Origin: Loktanella sp. DSM 29012
Lineage (GTDB): Bacteria; Pseudomonadota; Alphaproteobacteria; Rhodobacterales; Rhodobacteraceae
NCBI RefSeq assembly: GCF_900110705.1
Contig: NZ_FOEJ01000002.1
Coordinates: 434,001-498,000 of the forward strand
Direction: 5' to 3'
Length of the DNA: 64,000 bases
The notes under the pieces are model-generated. The model searched no databases, was not told the origin of the DNA, and was given only the letters and a program-made list of their open reading frames with translations. Shown here in pieces: positions 9,038 through 18,116 of the stretch (within the stretch, counting starts at the first letter, position 1; each line of letters starts with the position of its first letter). Both the position numbers and the translations under genes were made by a program.

Positions 9038-10648
9038 ATGCAAGAGAGAGATGGCAAAACACCCAGCCTGGGCAACGTTACCACACGTATATTTGCTCCT
9101 CTTGCACTAATCGTTGCTATCGCAGCCGCACCATTTCCAATATTTGTCAAATTAGCCCTTGGAGTCTACGTTGCTATATTGGGTTTGATGGCTGTGATCG
9201 AAGAAGACTCCAGAATGTCGGAGTTGACAGCAGCTTGGCTATCCAAAGAGAATTTCAATGATGCCTACCTAAGAATTACAGCACGCCCAGTTTTTCGGCT
9301 TCGGGCTCGATATGCTTATCCTACCCCACGCAATTCTGGAAATATGAGGTCCCTTCGCGCGGCTTTGACAACAAGGCTCTATGACCGCGCGATGCTAATT
9401 GCTGTAGCGTACCCACTTTTGCTTTTGCTCATTCCATGGATATTTAGCGGCGATGTTGTCAAGATTGGCGGCGCTACAATAGTTCCATCGGTAGATACAT
9501 ATGGCGCGTCTCATATAATTGGGACTTCTTGTATATTTCTAAGTATTACTTCTGTCGTCTTACGAATTTCAAAGATGCCAAACCCAGTCTGGACTCTAAG
9601 TCTGAGTAAGGGTGAAATGCAATGGACCTTGGCCGATCTCATTGCCTATGCGTCGTATATCATTTTGCTCGCGGCCTTCTCCGTCGATCTTGTTCCACTG
9701 AACGTAGCCATCGCATTCGCAATCGCTGGCTGCGGCGCAGTATCCGTTGCGTTAGCATTCGAATTTGCGGAGAATATTGCCGGAGCTGTCGCATTCTTAG
9801 GAGCCGTCGCATTCGCGACAACCCTCGCAGTTGCAGGTGAGGTTGCTTTTGCAAAGTCGTTCTTTTTTGCTTTTGTAATTGTGGTGCTGGCGGCAGCCTT
9901 GTTGAGGTATGCCAGCAGAAATGGCCACCGCCTTCTCGCTTACTCGATACTGACTATCGTCACTTTATCCACCCTCCTATTGCTAGCCCTGTCTGTGGAC
10001 TGGCAAGGCATTCCTGAACTCTACAAAGCTCTATTTATTTTCTTTGGATTCTTTCCGCTTATTAATGCAATTTTTGATACGTTTTCATATGCAATCTCGC
10101 TGTCCCTCATCAGAAGGGGATTACGCATCAGAAAGAGATCTGCGGTAGGCCTGGCCTTGCTTGATCTATTTGAAGCTTCCCTCCTCTTTTTTCTTCTGGG
10201 CGCAGCTCTTATTTTCGGAATCACAACCTTGAATTTTCTTGCCGAAATCACGCTCTTTCCACTTAATAACTTATTTCAAGAGCTCAAAGATTCGTCACAG
10301 TCAGACTCAACAGGATTCCCACTTGGACTTTACTGGGTGCCATTGATGGTTTTTTCTACACTGATTCCAACATCAATCCACTTTCTTGTCGCACTTGTAA
10401 GCCTACAGACTTTGGCACCTGAAAGATTTCGCTGCTATGTTGCGGATTGCTTGGTAAATATGACAGAGACTGACGTTGCAAACAGACTTGTGGCGGTCAC
10501 AGGTGGCGCGCTCATAATTACGCTTCCCGTCATTGCCATCGGGCTCATTCTTTGGCTCATATCCAAGGTACTCTGGCCAGTGCTCTCAATGGCCCAATCT
10601 GGCTATTTAAAATGGCTTTCTTGGATCGGTAGCATGTTCGGCCTCTAA
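9038..10648 (+). CDS. AT-rich orphan polytopic membrane protein, unknown function
   Basis: I do not recognise this 536-residue protein. It is strongly hydrophobic with roughly ten to twelve predicted membrane spans, for example around residues 20-55, 110-130, 155-180, 200-290, 300-330, 345-375, 390-430, 445-475 and 495-530. A stretch near residues 245-285 is unusually rich in Ala/Val/Phe (AGAVAFLGAVAFATTLAVAG). There is no signature of a transporter family that I can name. Composition is far from the rest of the window: the row 10021-10080 has 17 G/C out of 60 by hand count, against 44 of 60 at 8821-8880 in guaD. Codons such as tta, ata and aga are common. ATG 9038 has GGGGA eleven bases upstream; an ATG at 8981 inside guaD is a weaker alternative. 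It ends tail-to-tail with the CAP gene, stops overlapping by four bases. Confidence 0.75.
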   Translation: MQERDGKTPSLGNVTTRIFAPLALIVAIAAAPFPIFVKLALGVYVAILGLMAVIEEDSRMSELTAAWLSKENFNDAYLRITARPVFRLRARYAYPTPRNSGNMRSLRAALTTRLYDRAMLIAVAYPLLLLLIPWIFSGDVVKIGGATIVPSVDTYGASHIIGTSCIFLSITSVVLRISKMPNPVWTLSLSKGEMQWTLADLIAYASYIILLAAFSVDLVPLNVAIAFAIAGCGAVSVALAFEFAENIAGAVAFLGAVAFATTLAVAGEVAFAKSFFFAFVIVVLAAALLRYASRNGHRLLAYSILTIVTLSTLLLLALSVDWQGIPELYKALFIFFGFFPLINAIFDTFSYAISLSLIRRGLRIRKRSAVGLALLDLFEASLLFFLLGAALIFGITTLNFLAEITLFPLNNLFQELKDSSQSDSTGFPLGLYWVPLMVFSTLIPTSIHFLVALVSLQTLAPERFRCYVADCLVNMTETDVANRLVAVTGGALIITLPVIAIGLILWLISKVLWPVLSMAQSGYLKWLSWIGSMFGL

Positions 10649-11127
10649 CACGGCAGCAGCATCACCATGACCCAATAGCCGTCGGCGCTGCCGATCCCGT
10701 AGTTGGTGTAGGTCGCGTTCAGCATGTTGCGGCGGTGCGCGGGTGAGGCCATCCAACCCGCAAAGGCCTGATCGGACGTGCCGTAGCCCTGTGCGATATT
10801 TTCGCCGACGCCGCAGGCCGCAACCCCGGCACGACGGGCGCGGGCCATGGCGTTGCCGCCGGTCCTGTCGCGGTGCGTGAGCGCCCGACGCGCCGCCAGT
10901 TCTGCGGCAAAACCCGCCGCCATCCGGTCCAGTGCCGCATTGGACACCAACGGGGCACGCCCGGCCTGCGCCCTTGCAGCGGCCAACTGACGGTCAAATC
11001 CGGCAAAGGCGGGCGTGTTGCCAGCGAGGGCCTGCCGAGGCGCACCATCCGACACCATGATGACAGGCACCGGGACCGGCACGCAGGCGGACAATGACAG
11101 GATCAGGGGCAAGGCAAACATTTTCAT
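10645..11127 (-). CDS. CAP-domain (SCP-like) lipoprotein
   Basis: A 160-residue exported protein. The N-terminus (MKMFALPLILSLSACVPV) is a lipoprotein signal peptide with the lipobox LSAC, so the mature protein starts at Cys15. The remainder is a CAP/SCP domain: helices around AALDRMAAGFAAELAARR, the conserved HRDRTGGNAMARARRAG, the GVGENIAQGY signature, and WMASPAHRRNMLNATYTNYGIG. CAP proteins of bacteria are secreted and of varied, mostly unknown function; catalysis is not established. It is convergent with the AT-rich membrane protein gene and may once have been close to guaD. Confidence 0.88.
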   Translation of the reverse strand: MKMFALPLILSLSACVPVPVPVIMVSDGAPRQALAGNTPAFAGFDRQLAAARAQAGRAPLVSNAALDRMAAGFAAELAARRALTHRDRTGGNAMARARRAGVAACGVGENIAQGYGTSDQAFAGWMASPAHRRNMLNATYTNYGIGSADGYWVMVMLLPC

Positions 11128-11217
11128 GGCGGACCATCTGCCACGAAATATGCGTTCCGCCTACCCATGCCACGATCTTGCGCCGATTTTTGCCAGCGGC
11201 AGACCGATCCGGGTTCA

Positions 11218-12558
11218 TCAAGCCCGTTCGGCCAACCTTGCCGCGAGCATGTTCTGCCGCGCGATCACAGCGCCCGTGTCCACGGTCACCACTTGCCCGT
11301 CGCGCACCACGGCGCGGCCCTCGACAAACAGATCCCGCACGCGGGTTGGTCCCGCGAGGACCAGCGCCGCCGCATCCCAACTGCCAGCGGCCTCGATCCC
11401 CGAGACATCCCAGACCGCCAGATCAGCACGCATGCCCGGCACGATCTGGCCTACGTCATCGCGCCCCAGCACCCGCGCGCCGCCGCGTGTCGCCAGCCGC
11501 AGGGCGGCACGCGCGCTCATGGCGTCGGCACCCTGGCTCACGCGCTGCAGCAGCATTGCCTGCCGCGCCTCGCCGATCAGATTGGCCGCGTCGTTGCTGG
11601 CCGATCCGTCCACGCCCAGCCCCACGTTCACGCCTGCATCCAGCATCGCGCGCACTGGCGCGATCCCTGACCCCAGACGGCAATTGGAACAGGGACAATG
11701 GGCGACGCCGGTGCCGCTGCGGGCGAACAAGTCAATCTCGGCCGCGTCCAGTTTCACGCAATGCGCGTGCCAGACATCGGGACCGGTCCAGCCCAGATCC
11801 TGCGCGTATTCCCCTGGGCGACATCCGAATTTCGCCAGCGAATAGGCCACATCCTCGTCGTTTTCGGCCAGATGCGTGTGCAGCATGACCCCCTTGTCCC
11901 GCGCCAGCAGCGCCGCGTCCCGCATCAGGTCGCGACTGACGGAAAACGGCGAACAGGGTGCCACGCCCACCCGCACCATCGCCCCCGGTCTTGGGTCGTG
12001 AAAGGCGTCGATGACCCGGATGCAATCCTCCAGGATCGCAGCCTCTCGTTCCACCAGAACATCGGGCGGCAACCCGCCATCGCTGACACCGATGCTCATG
12101 GCACCGCGCGTGGGATGAAACCGCAAACCGACCTCTGCGGCGGCGGCAATCGTGTCGTCCAGCCGCGCACCATTGGGAAACAGATACAGGTGATCTGCCG
12201 TCGTGGTGCAGCCCGACAATGCCATTTCGATCAGCCCGGTCTGGGTGGATACGAACATGTCTTCGGGCCCGAACCGCGCCCAGATCGGATAGAGCGTCTG
12301 CAACCAGCCGAACAACAGCGCGTCCTGTCCGCCCGGCACGGCACGCGTCAGCGATTGATACAGGTGGTGGTGCGTGTTGATCAGCCCCGGCGTGACCACG
12401 CATCCCGCCACATCGACCACGTCACCACGGGTCGCCAGACCCCGCCCGATGCCGGCAATCACGCCGTCACGGATCAGGATGTCGCATGTCGCGTGTTCGC
12501 TGCCCGCATCATCCATCGTCACGACGCATTGTGCACCGCGCAGCAGCAGTTCAGTCAT
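11218..12558 (-). CDS. 8-oxoguanine deaminase-type amidohydrolase
   Basis: A 446-residue metal-dependent amidohydrolase. Metal motif INTHHHLYQSL (near residue 62), then the loop FGWLQTLYPIWARFGPE, THLAENDEDV, HCPCSNCRLGSGIAPV and GLGVDGSASNDAANLI. This combination matches the 8-oxoguanine deaminase / hydroxydechloroatrazine ethylaminohydrolase group; in ordinary bacteria the substrate is usually 8-oxoguanine or a related purine. The start ATG overlaps the 3' end of the phosphatase gene by eight bases, so the two form an operon. It could also act on other N-heterocycles; the family cannot be resolved further by eye. Confidence 0.85.
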   Translation of the reverse strand: MTELLLRGAQCVVTMDDAGSEHATCDILIRDGVIAGIGRGLATRGDVVDVAGCVVTPGLINTHHHLYQSLTRAVPGGQDALLFGWLQTLYPIWARFGPEDMFVSTQTGLIEMALSGCTTTADHLYLFPNGARLDDTIAAAAEVGLRFHPTRGAMSIGVSDGGLPPDVLVEREAAILEDCIRVIDAFHDPRPGAMVRVGVAPCSPFSVSRDLMRDAALLARDKGVMLHTHLAENDEDVAYSLAKFGCRPGEYAQDLGWTGPDVWHAHCVKLDAAEIDLFARSGTGVAHCPCSNCRLGSGIAPVRAMLDAGVNVGLGVDGSASNDAANLIGEARQAMLLQRVSQGADAMSARAALRLATRGGARVLGRDDVGQIVPGMRADLAVWDVSGIEAAGSWDAAALVLAGPTRVRDLFVEGRAVVRDGQVVTVDTGAVIARQNMLAARLAERA

Positions 12559-13363
12559 TCAACGCATCCTGAAGGATCGAAAGCGCCACCGCATGCACAT
12601 CAGCATTGGCCGCCGCGATGACCTGACCGCCGCTGTAGGCCGCGCCACCCTGCCAGTTCGACACGATGCCGCCCGCCGCCTGGATCACGCTGATCGGGGC
12701 TTGAATGTCATAGGCTTTCAAGCCGGCCTCAACGACCAGATCCACCTGCCCTGCCGCCAGCAGCGCATAGCCGTAACAGTCCATCCCGTAGCGCGTCAGC
12801 CGCACCCGCTCGGACAGGGCACGAAACGCGCGATATTCCGTCTTGGTCCCGATTTCGGGAAAGGTGCTGAGCAGCGTCACCGCTTCGAGCGAGCGACTGG
12901 CCCGGGTCCGCAGGGGATGGGTGCCATGCGGTCCGCGCACCTCGGCCGTACCGAAACCGCCGATGAACCGTTCCTTGATGAAAGGCTGGTCGATGATACC
13001 GAAAATCGGTCCGCCGATGGTGGCCACCGAAATCAGCGTGCCCCAGGTCGGGGTGCCGCTGATAAACCCGCGCGTGCCGTCGATCGGGTCCAGCACCCAG
13101 ATCAGCCCGCTGCGCCCCGTCACGGTCGGCAACTCCTCTCCCAGGATGCCATCGTCTGGGCGGGCCTGCTGGATCACAGCGCGCATCGCCAGTTCGGCCT
13201 CGCGGTCCGCGCGGGTCACGGGATCGAACCCGTCGGCGTCCTTGTTTTCAGCCTCAAGCGTCTGAGACCGGAAATAGGACAGCGTCACGTCCCGCGCGGC
13301 GTCGGCTGCCGCAAAGGCAACCTTTTGCAGGTCCGATTTCAGTTCGTCAGTCAGCGGTATCAT
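12551..13363 (-). CDS. hisN: Histidinol-phosphatase of the inositol monophosphatase family
   Basis: A 270-residue Mg2+-dependent phosphatase. Metal sites: GEELP (residues about 75-79) and WVLDPIDGTRGF (about 88-99), and a third site near the C-terminus in YDIQAPISVIQAAGG. The version RGFISGTPTWGTLIS following DPIDGT is typical of HisN-type histidinol phosphatases in alphaproteobacteria, which catalyse the penultimate step of histidine synthesis. Inositol-1-phosphatase activity remains an alternative. It is transcribed with the downstream deaminase gene. Confidence 0.85.
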   Translation of the reverse strand: MIPLTDELKSDLQKVAFAAADAARDVTLSYFRSQTLEAENKDADGFDPVTRADREAELAMRAVIQQARPDDGILGEELPTVTGRSGLIWVLDPIDGTRGFISGTPTWGTLISVATIGGPIFGIIDQPFIKERFIGGFGTAEVRGPHGTHPLRTRASRSLEAVTLLSTFPEIGTKTEYRAFRALSERVRLTRYGMDCYGYALLAAGQVDLVVEAGLKAYDIQAPISVIQAAGGIVSNWQGGAAYSGGQVIAAANADVHAVALSILQDALND

Positions 13364-13452
13364 GTAGCCTCAACAGCATAATTCATGCCTTTGGACCTAC
13401 TTCGCTTGCCGCTGACTTGCCATCGCGAACCGCAAAGGGCCTGAAACCCGGC

Positions 13453-13818
13453 TCAGGCTGCGTCGCTCAGGACACGCGCCAGGTCGAACAGACGGCGGCG
13501 CTGGTTTTCGGGGATCGCGTAATAGGACCGCAGCAGGTCCAGCGCTTCCTTGTCTGACAACAGGTCGCCGGGCGTGCCTTTCTGGTTGTCCTGCTCCTCC
13601 AGGTCGATCCCTTCGAAAAAGAATGCAACCGGCACGTCGAGCACCTTGGAAATATCCCAAAGGCGCGATGCGCTGACACGGTTCATGCCGGTTTCGTATT
13701 TCTGGATCTGCTGGAACTTGATCCCGACCGCCTCGGCCAGCTGCTGCTGCGTGGTGCCCAGCATCCAGCGCCGGTGGCGAATACGTTTCCCGACATGGAC
13801 ATCAACTTCGTGCTTCAT
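13453..13818 (-). CDS. Xre-family helix-turn-helix regulator
   Basis: A 121-residue cytoplasmic DNA-binding protein. Residues about 8-65 form a Cro/C1-type HTH (VGKRIRHRRWMLGTTQQQLA, then GIKFQQIQKYETGMNRVSAS). The tail (LLRSYYAIPENQRRRLFDLARVLS) is a conserved helix seen in this alphaproteobacterial subgroup. Despite the phage-repressor fold it is a core gene in Rhodobacterales, and no phage genes are near. Targets are unknown. The 270 bases between it and the divergent oxidoreductase gene probably contain both promoters; I saw no other feature there. Confidence 0.88.
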   Translation of the reverse strand: MKHEVDVHVGKRIRHRRWMLGTTQQQLAEAVGIKFQQIQKYETGMNRVSASRLWDISKVLDVPVAFFFEGIDLEEQDNQKGTPGDLLSDKEALDLLRSYYAIPENQRRRLFDLARVLSDAA

Positions 13819-14086
13819 TCTCTTCCCTCAATCGTAAATAAATCGACCCGGCCAATTCGCGCTGGACACGCGGGACCATCAGCAAAGCCCGGGCCTGGCA
13901 CACAAACCCCCGGCCACACCAAACAAGTCATGGTTGCAGCCAGTGACGACAGATTACCCGCGCACAACCATGGGGCAAGTTGGCTAAAAGGTCATGTCAC
14001 CCATCCGAACGGATAGGTGCGCCCGTCTTGACACCAAATCGAATAGGCAGTCCGCTGGCCGCAACAGCAGACCAAAAGGTGACCTT

Positions 14087-15046
14087 GTGCGCGCATTCCA
14101 GATCCAGACCTTCGACGCCCAGCCAGCCCTGGCAGAGGTCGAAACCCCCTCTCCCGCTGCGGGTGAGGTCGCGGTCAAAATCGCCGCCTGCGGTCTGAAT
14201 TTCGCGGACATGCTGATGGCCAAAGGCACCTATCAGGACACGCCGGAACCGCCTTTTACCCTTGGGATGGAGGTTTGCGGCACCGTGATCGCACACGGTC
14301 CGGGCGTGGACAGCCCCGCCATCGGCACCCGCGTGGCCGTGTTCGGCGGTCAGGGTGGCCTCGCTGACGTCGCCACCTTTCCTGCCGCCCTGTGTCGCCC
14401 GGTGCCGGACGCCATGCCCGATACCGTCGCCGCCGGATTCCAGGTGGCCTATGGCACGTCACATCTGGCGCTGACGCGCCGCGCGCGCCTGCAACCGGGG
14501 GAAACCCTGCTGGTGCTGGGGGCCGCAGGCGGCGTGGGCCTGACGGCGGTGGAAATCGGCAAGGCGCTGGGCGCGCGGGTCATCGCCGTGGCACGCGGCG
14601 CGGACAAGCTGGCGGTCGCCCGCGAGGCCGGCGCCGATCATCTGATCGACAGCACTGACGGCGACCTTAAATCGCAGCTTAAGGCGCTGGGCGGTGTCGA
14701 TGTGGTCTATGACCCCGTGGGCGGCGACGCGTTCAAGGCTGCCCTGTCGGCCTGCAACCGCGAGGCGCGGGTCATCGCCATCGGTTTTGCCAGCGGTGAC
14801 GTGCCGCAGATCCCCGCGAACATCCTGCTGGTGAAAAACATCACCGTCATCGGGTTCTACTGGGGCGGCTATCTGAAATTCGCACCCGATGCGCTGACCG
14901 ACAGCCTGTCGGACCTGATGGACCTCTATGCGCAGGGCAAGCTGCGTCCGCACATCAGCCATGTCTCGCCGCTGGACCGCGCGGGCGAAGGTCTGGACCT
15001 GCTGGCCAACCGTCAGGCCACCGGCAAGGTCGTGATCACGCCATAG
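14087..15046 (+). CDS. NADPH:quinone oxidoreductase family protein (zinc-independent MDR)
   Basis: A 319-residue cytoplasmic medium-chain reductase. N-terminal GroES-like fold with GLNFADMLMAKGTY, GMEVCGTVIAHG and the nucleotide-binding LLVLGAAGGVGLTAVEIGKALGA motif (about residues 143-164). The zinc ligands of alcohol dehydrogenases are absent, as in the QOR group. GTG 14087 is the chosen start because AAAAGG lies seven to ten bases upstream and the family begins right at VRAFQI; an earlier ATG at 13994 would add unrelated residues. Its 3' end overlaps the convergent LysR gene by eleven bases. Confidence 0.9.
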   Translation: MRAFQIQTFDAQPALAEVETPSPAAGEVAVKIAACGLNFADMLMAKGTYQDTPEPPFTLGMEVCGTVIAHGPGVDSPAIGTRVAVFGGQGGLADVATFPAALCRPVPDAMPDTVAAGFQVAYGTSHLALTRRARLQPGETLLVLGAAGGVGLTAVEIGKALGARVIAVARGADKLAVAREAGADHLIDSTDGDLKSQLKALGGVDVVYDPVGGDAFKAALSACNREARVIAIGFASGDVPQIPANILLVKNITVIGFYWGGYLKFAPDALTDSLSDLMDLYAQGKLRPHISHVSPLDRAGEGLDLLANRQATGKVVITP

Positions 15047-15902
15047 CCGGTTCGCGCTGGCCGTAGGTTGCGCGCACCAGTTCCGACAGGCGCGTCAGCA
15101 CCGGCGCGTCACCCCCCTGGGCATACATCGCAATCTTGGTCCGGCCCAGGTCGGGCAAGGCCCCGCCGTGGGCGATTTCCTCGTGCTGGCGGGAAATGTC
15201 GGTCCTGATGACCGCCTGCACCGCCAGATCGGCACTGACAGCGGCGTTGACCGCGCTATCACCATCCGATTCCACGACCAGTTCCCATGCGATTTCGGCC
15301 TGTTCCAGCGCCCGGATCACCCCGGGTCGAAAGACGCAATTGCTGCAATAGGCCAACCGCAGGGGGCGCGTGCGCCAGGCCGTGCCCCCGATGGCCCCGA
15401 CCCATGCCAAGGGGATCTCGGTCAGGGTCTCGGCCTCGGGACCGGGGACGGCCTCGGTAGTGATGATGACGTCACATGCGCCCCGATCGAACATGTCGCG
15501 CAGCTGCAATGTGGGGGCCGATATCAGCTGCACCCGCACCCGCGGAAATTCGGTCGAAAACGCGCGCAACACGCGCGGCACATAGGGATCAACGATGTCA
15601 TGCGGCACGCCCAGACGGATTTCGCCGGAAAATTCCTGTGCGGTCAGCCGGGCGAATACCTCGTCGTTCAGCGCCAGTATCCGGTGCCCGTATCCCAGCA
15701 ATTGTTCGCCCGCCGCCGTCAACCCGATGGTCCGCCCCGACCGGTCCATCAGGGTCAGGCCCAGCGAATCCTCTAGCCTGCGCAACTGCATCGACACCGC
15801 CGATTGCGTCAGGTTCAGGATTCCCGCCGCACGGGTCACGCCGCCGCAGTCCGCCACCGCGACAAAGGATCGCAAGGCCGTCATATCGATGTTCCGGGGC
15901 AT
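15036..15902 (-). CDS. LysR-family transcriptional regulator
   Basis: A 288-residue regulator. The winged HTH (residues about 8-66) reads LRSFVAVADCGGVTRAAGILNLTQSAVSMQLRRLEDSLG, followed by the LFDRSGR-type wing. Residues 90-285 form a periplasmic-binding-like effector domain (GEIRLGVPHDIVDPYVPRVL). The effector is unknown. It diverges from the DUF1127 gene across an AT-rich intergenic region of about 114 bases (15903-16016) that likely carries both promoters. Convergence with the oxidoreductase gene gives no hint of a shared function. Confidence 0.9.
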   Translation of the reverse strand: MPRNIDMTALRSFVAVADCGGVTRAAGILNLTQSAVSMQLRRLEDSLGLTLMDRSGRTIGLTAAGEQLLGYGHRILALNDEVFARLTAQEFSGEIRLGVPHDIVDPYVPRVLRAFSTEFPRVRVQLISAPTLQLRDMFDRGACDVIITTEAVPGPEAETLTEIPLAWVGAIGGTAWRTRPLRLAYCSNCVFRPGVIRALEQAEIAWELVVESDGDSAVNAAVSADLAVQAVIRTDISRQHEEIAHGGALPDLGRTKIAMYAQGGDAPVLTRLSELVRATYGQREPAMA

Positions 15903-16016
15903 ATCACAATCCTTGATACGACAATTCAGAGATATTCGTTTGAACTATGGATAAACCGCGCCCAGATATCAAGCATCGAGATAGATTGACCAATTCACTT
16001 CACACAGGATGATATC

Positions 16017-16229
16017 ATGACGACCCTAACACAACGGCATTTGCAGGCCAGAACACCCCGACTTGGCCTGTTTGCACGCCTGATTGCCGCCGACCGGACA
16101 TTTCGCCAACGCCGGACGATGCACCGGCTGACCGACGCGCAGTTGCGCGACATCGGGTTGACCCGCGCCCAGATCGCAGCCGACACAGCGCAGCCTGTCT
16201 GGGACTCTCCGCGTCACTGGCGCGCCTGA
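16017..16229 (+). CDS. DUF1127 small arginine-rich protein
   Basis: A 70-residue protein with the C-terminal DUF1127 pattern RRTMHRLTDAQLRDIGLTRAQI (residues about 36-58). Small proteins of this family in alphaproteobacteria have been linked to phosphate and carbon metabolism and to small-RNA binding, but most are uncharacterised. AGGATG about six bases before the ATG serves as the ribosome-binding site. It is monocistronic and divergent from the LysR gene, so that regulator is a candidate controller. About 120 bases follow before the BI-1 gene with nothing recognisable. Confidence 0.88.
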   Translation: MTTLTQRHLQARTPRLGLFARLIAADRTFRQRRTMHRLTDAQLRDIGLTRAQIAADTAQPVWDSPRHWRA

Positions 16230-16351
16230 GGGTTTCGGGCCTGCCGATCACTCCGATTTCAGGTCCATACCACTTGAAATAAGGGGGCAACCTGCCAATA
16301 TCGGGCACGAGCGTCGAAAAATCCGGCGCAACGTTTTTGCAGGAGGTCTCA

Positions 16352-17122
16352 ATGGCACAATACCAGACGATCCCCCGCGCGGGCACCTCCCGCACGGCTA
16401 TGATCGACGAAGGGCTGCGCGCCCACATGAACAAGGTCTACGGCATCATGTCCGTGGGCATGCTGATTACGGCACTCGCCGCCTGGGCCATCTCGGGTCT
16501 GGCGATTTCGACCGAACCGACCGCCTACCAGATCGGGTCCAGCACCTATCTGACCGAATTCGGCGCGACGCTGTGGACCAGCCCGCTGAAATGGGTCGTG
16601 ATGTTCGCCCCCCTCGTCATGGTGTTCGCTTTTGGCGCGATGATCAACAAACTGTCCGCTGCCGGTGCACAGACGTTCTTTTACGCGTTTGCGGCGCTGA
16701 TGGGTATTTCGCTGTCGTGGATCTTTGCGGTCTACACCGGCGTGTCGATCATCCAGGTGTTCCTGATCACCGCGATCGCATTTGCGTCGCTGTCGATGTA
16801 CGGCTACACGACCAAACGTGACATCTCGGCCTGGGGCAGCTTCCTCATCATGGGTGTTGTCGGCCTGATCATCGCCAGCATCGTGAACATCTTCCTCGGG
16901 TCGGGCGTTGTCCAATTGGCGATTTCCGTTCTGGGTGTGCTGATCTTTGCGGGTCTGACAGCCTATGACACACAAAAGATCAAGAACGACTACATCGCAC
17001 ACGCCCAGCATGGCGACAGCGAGTGGCTGGCGAAATCGGCGATCATGGGTGCGCTGAACCTGTACCTCGATTTCATCAACATGTTCATGTTCCTGCTGCA
17101 ACTGTTCGGCAACCGCGAATAA
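16352..17122 (+). CDS. Bax inhibitor-1 / YccA family membrane protein
   Basis: A 256-residue inner-membrane protein with seven predicted spans. The family features are visible: a leading MNKVYGIMSVGMLITALAAW segment, the GISLSWIFAVYTG region, and the C-terminal signature LIFAGLTAYDTQKIKNDY with conserved aspartates that in a bacterial homologue form a pH-sensitive calcium leak. In E. coli the homologue YccA interacts with the FtsH protease. The start at 16352 follows a perfect AGGAGG (16341-16346). Transcription ends at a very strong palindromic terminator. Confidence 0.94.
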   Translation: MAQYQTIPRAGTSRTAMIDEGLRAHMNKVYGIMSVGMLITALAAWAISGLAISTEPTAYQIGSSTYLTEFGATLWTSPLKWVVMFAPLVMVFAFGAMINKLSAAGAQTFFYAFAALMGISLSWIFAVYTGVSIIQVFLITAIAFASLSMYGYTTKRDISAWGSFLIMGVVGLIIASIVNIFLGSGVVQLAISVLGVLIFAGLTAYDTQKIKNDYIAHAQHGDSEWLAKSAIMGALNLYLDFINMFMFLLQLFGNRE

Positions 17123-17144
17123 TCAGCACGACATACCCGTTATC

Positions 17145-17173
17145 AAAGGCCGGTCAGCTGACCGGCCTTTTTT
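17145..17173 (+). terminator. Intrinsic terminator of the BI-1 gene
   Basis: A perfect 26-base palindrome (half-site AAAGGCCGGTCAG, 17145-17157) is followed by further T residues. It may act on both strands, but there is no minus-strand gene nearby. Confidence 0.9.
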
Positions 17174-17223
17174 GTTGCGTGGTCGCACGCTAGGCTGACT
17201 CTGCCCCGCATCAGGATCGCCCC

Positions 17224-18111
17224 ATGACTGCCATTGCCACCGCCCGCCGTGCCGACCTGATCGGTAGCGCCTACATGGTCTGCGCGATGGCGCTCTTTGC
17301 GGTCGAGGATGCGTTCATCAAGGCCGCGGCCACCACCCTGCCGCTGGGGCAGATCCTCATCATCTTTGGGGTGGGCGGTGCCGTTGTCTTTGCCCTGCGG
17401 GCGCAACGGATGGGCCAACCGCTGTTCGTGCCGGACGTGCTGTCGCGGCCCATGCGTATCCGCGTCCTGTTCGAAATCACGGGCCGGCTGTTCTACGGGT
17501 TGGCGATTGCGCTGATCCCGCTGTCTGCCGCCACTGTCATCCTGCAAGCCACCCCGCTGGTCGTCGTCGCGGGTGCCGCGCTGCTGTTTGGCGAAACCGT
17601 CGGCTGGCGACGCTGGACCGCCATCATCATCGGCCTGATCGGCGTCGTCATCATCATCCGTCCCGGCACGGACGGGTTCAGCGCCCTGTCGCTGCTGGCG
17701 GTCATCGGCATGGCCGGGTTTGCCGGGCGCGATCTGGCCAGCCGTGCGGCACCGCTGACGGTCAGCACCACGCTGCTGGGGTTCTACGGGTTCTGCGCAC
17801 TGGTCATCGCGGGCGTGCTTTACACCGTGTGGGACGGTTTTGCGTTGCGTGCGGTGACGGCAACGACAGCCCTCTGGCTGGCAGGCACCATCGCAGCCGG
17901 TGTGATCGCCTATACCTGCCTGATGCGCGCAATGCGCACGGGTGACGTGTCCGCCGTGACACCATTCCGCTACAGCCGCCTGCTGTTCGGGATCGCCTTG
18001 GGCGTTGCGCTGTTCGGAGAACGCCCCGATGCAGCCACATGGATCGGGTCCGGCCTGATCGTGCTGGCGGGTCTGTTCATCATGTGGCGGGGCAAGAACG
18101 CCGACACCTGA
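17224..18111 (+). CDS. DMT-superfamily (EamA) permease
   Basis: A 295-residue inner-membrane protein with ten predicted spans arranged as two EamA repeats (about residues 10-140 and 150-288). Typical features are the ALFAVEDAFIKAA start, PLSAATVILQATPLVVVAGAALLFGE, and the second-half AVTPFRYSRLLFGIALGVALFGERP. Drug/metabolite transporters of this type export or import small metabolites; the substrate is not evident. It stands alone after the BI-1 terminator and is convergent with rpmG. Confidence 0.9.
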   Translation: MTAIATARRADLIGSAYMVCAMALFAVEDAFIKAAATTLPLGQILIIFGVGGAVVFALRAQRMGQPLFVPDVLSRPMRIRVLFEITGRLFYGLAIALIPLSAATVILQATPLVVVAGAALLFGETVGWRRWTAIIIGLIGVVIIIRPGTDGFSALSLLAVIGMAGFAGRDLASRAAPLTVSTTLLGFYGFCALVIAGVLYTVWDGFALRAVTATTALWLAGTIAAGVIAYTCLMRAMRTGDVSAVTPFRYSRLLFGIALGVALFGERPDAATWIGSGLIVLAGLFIMWRGKNADT

Positions 18112-18116
18112 AACGC

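Noticed and set aside
9006-10648. Insertion sequence or transposon
   Set aside because: No transposase, terminal inverted repeats or target duplication could be found at the edges.
13453-13818. Prophage repressor
   Set aside because: The Cro/C1-like protein has no phage neighbours and belongs to a common chromosomal family.
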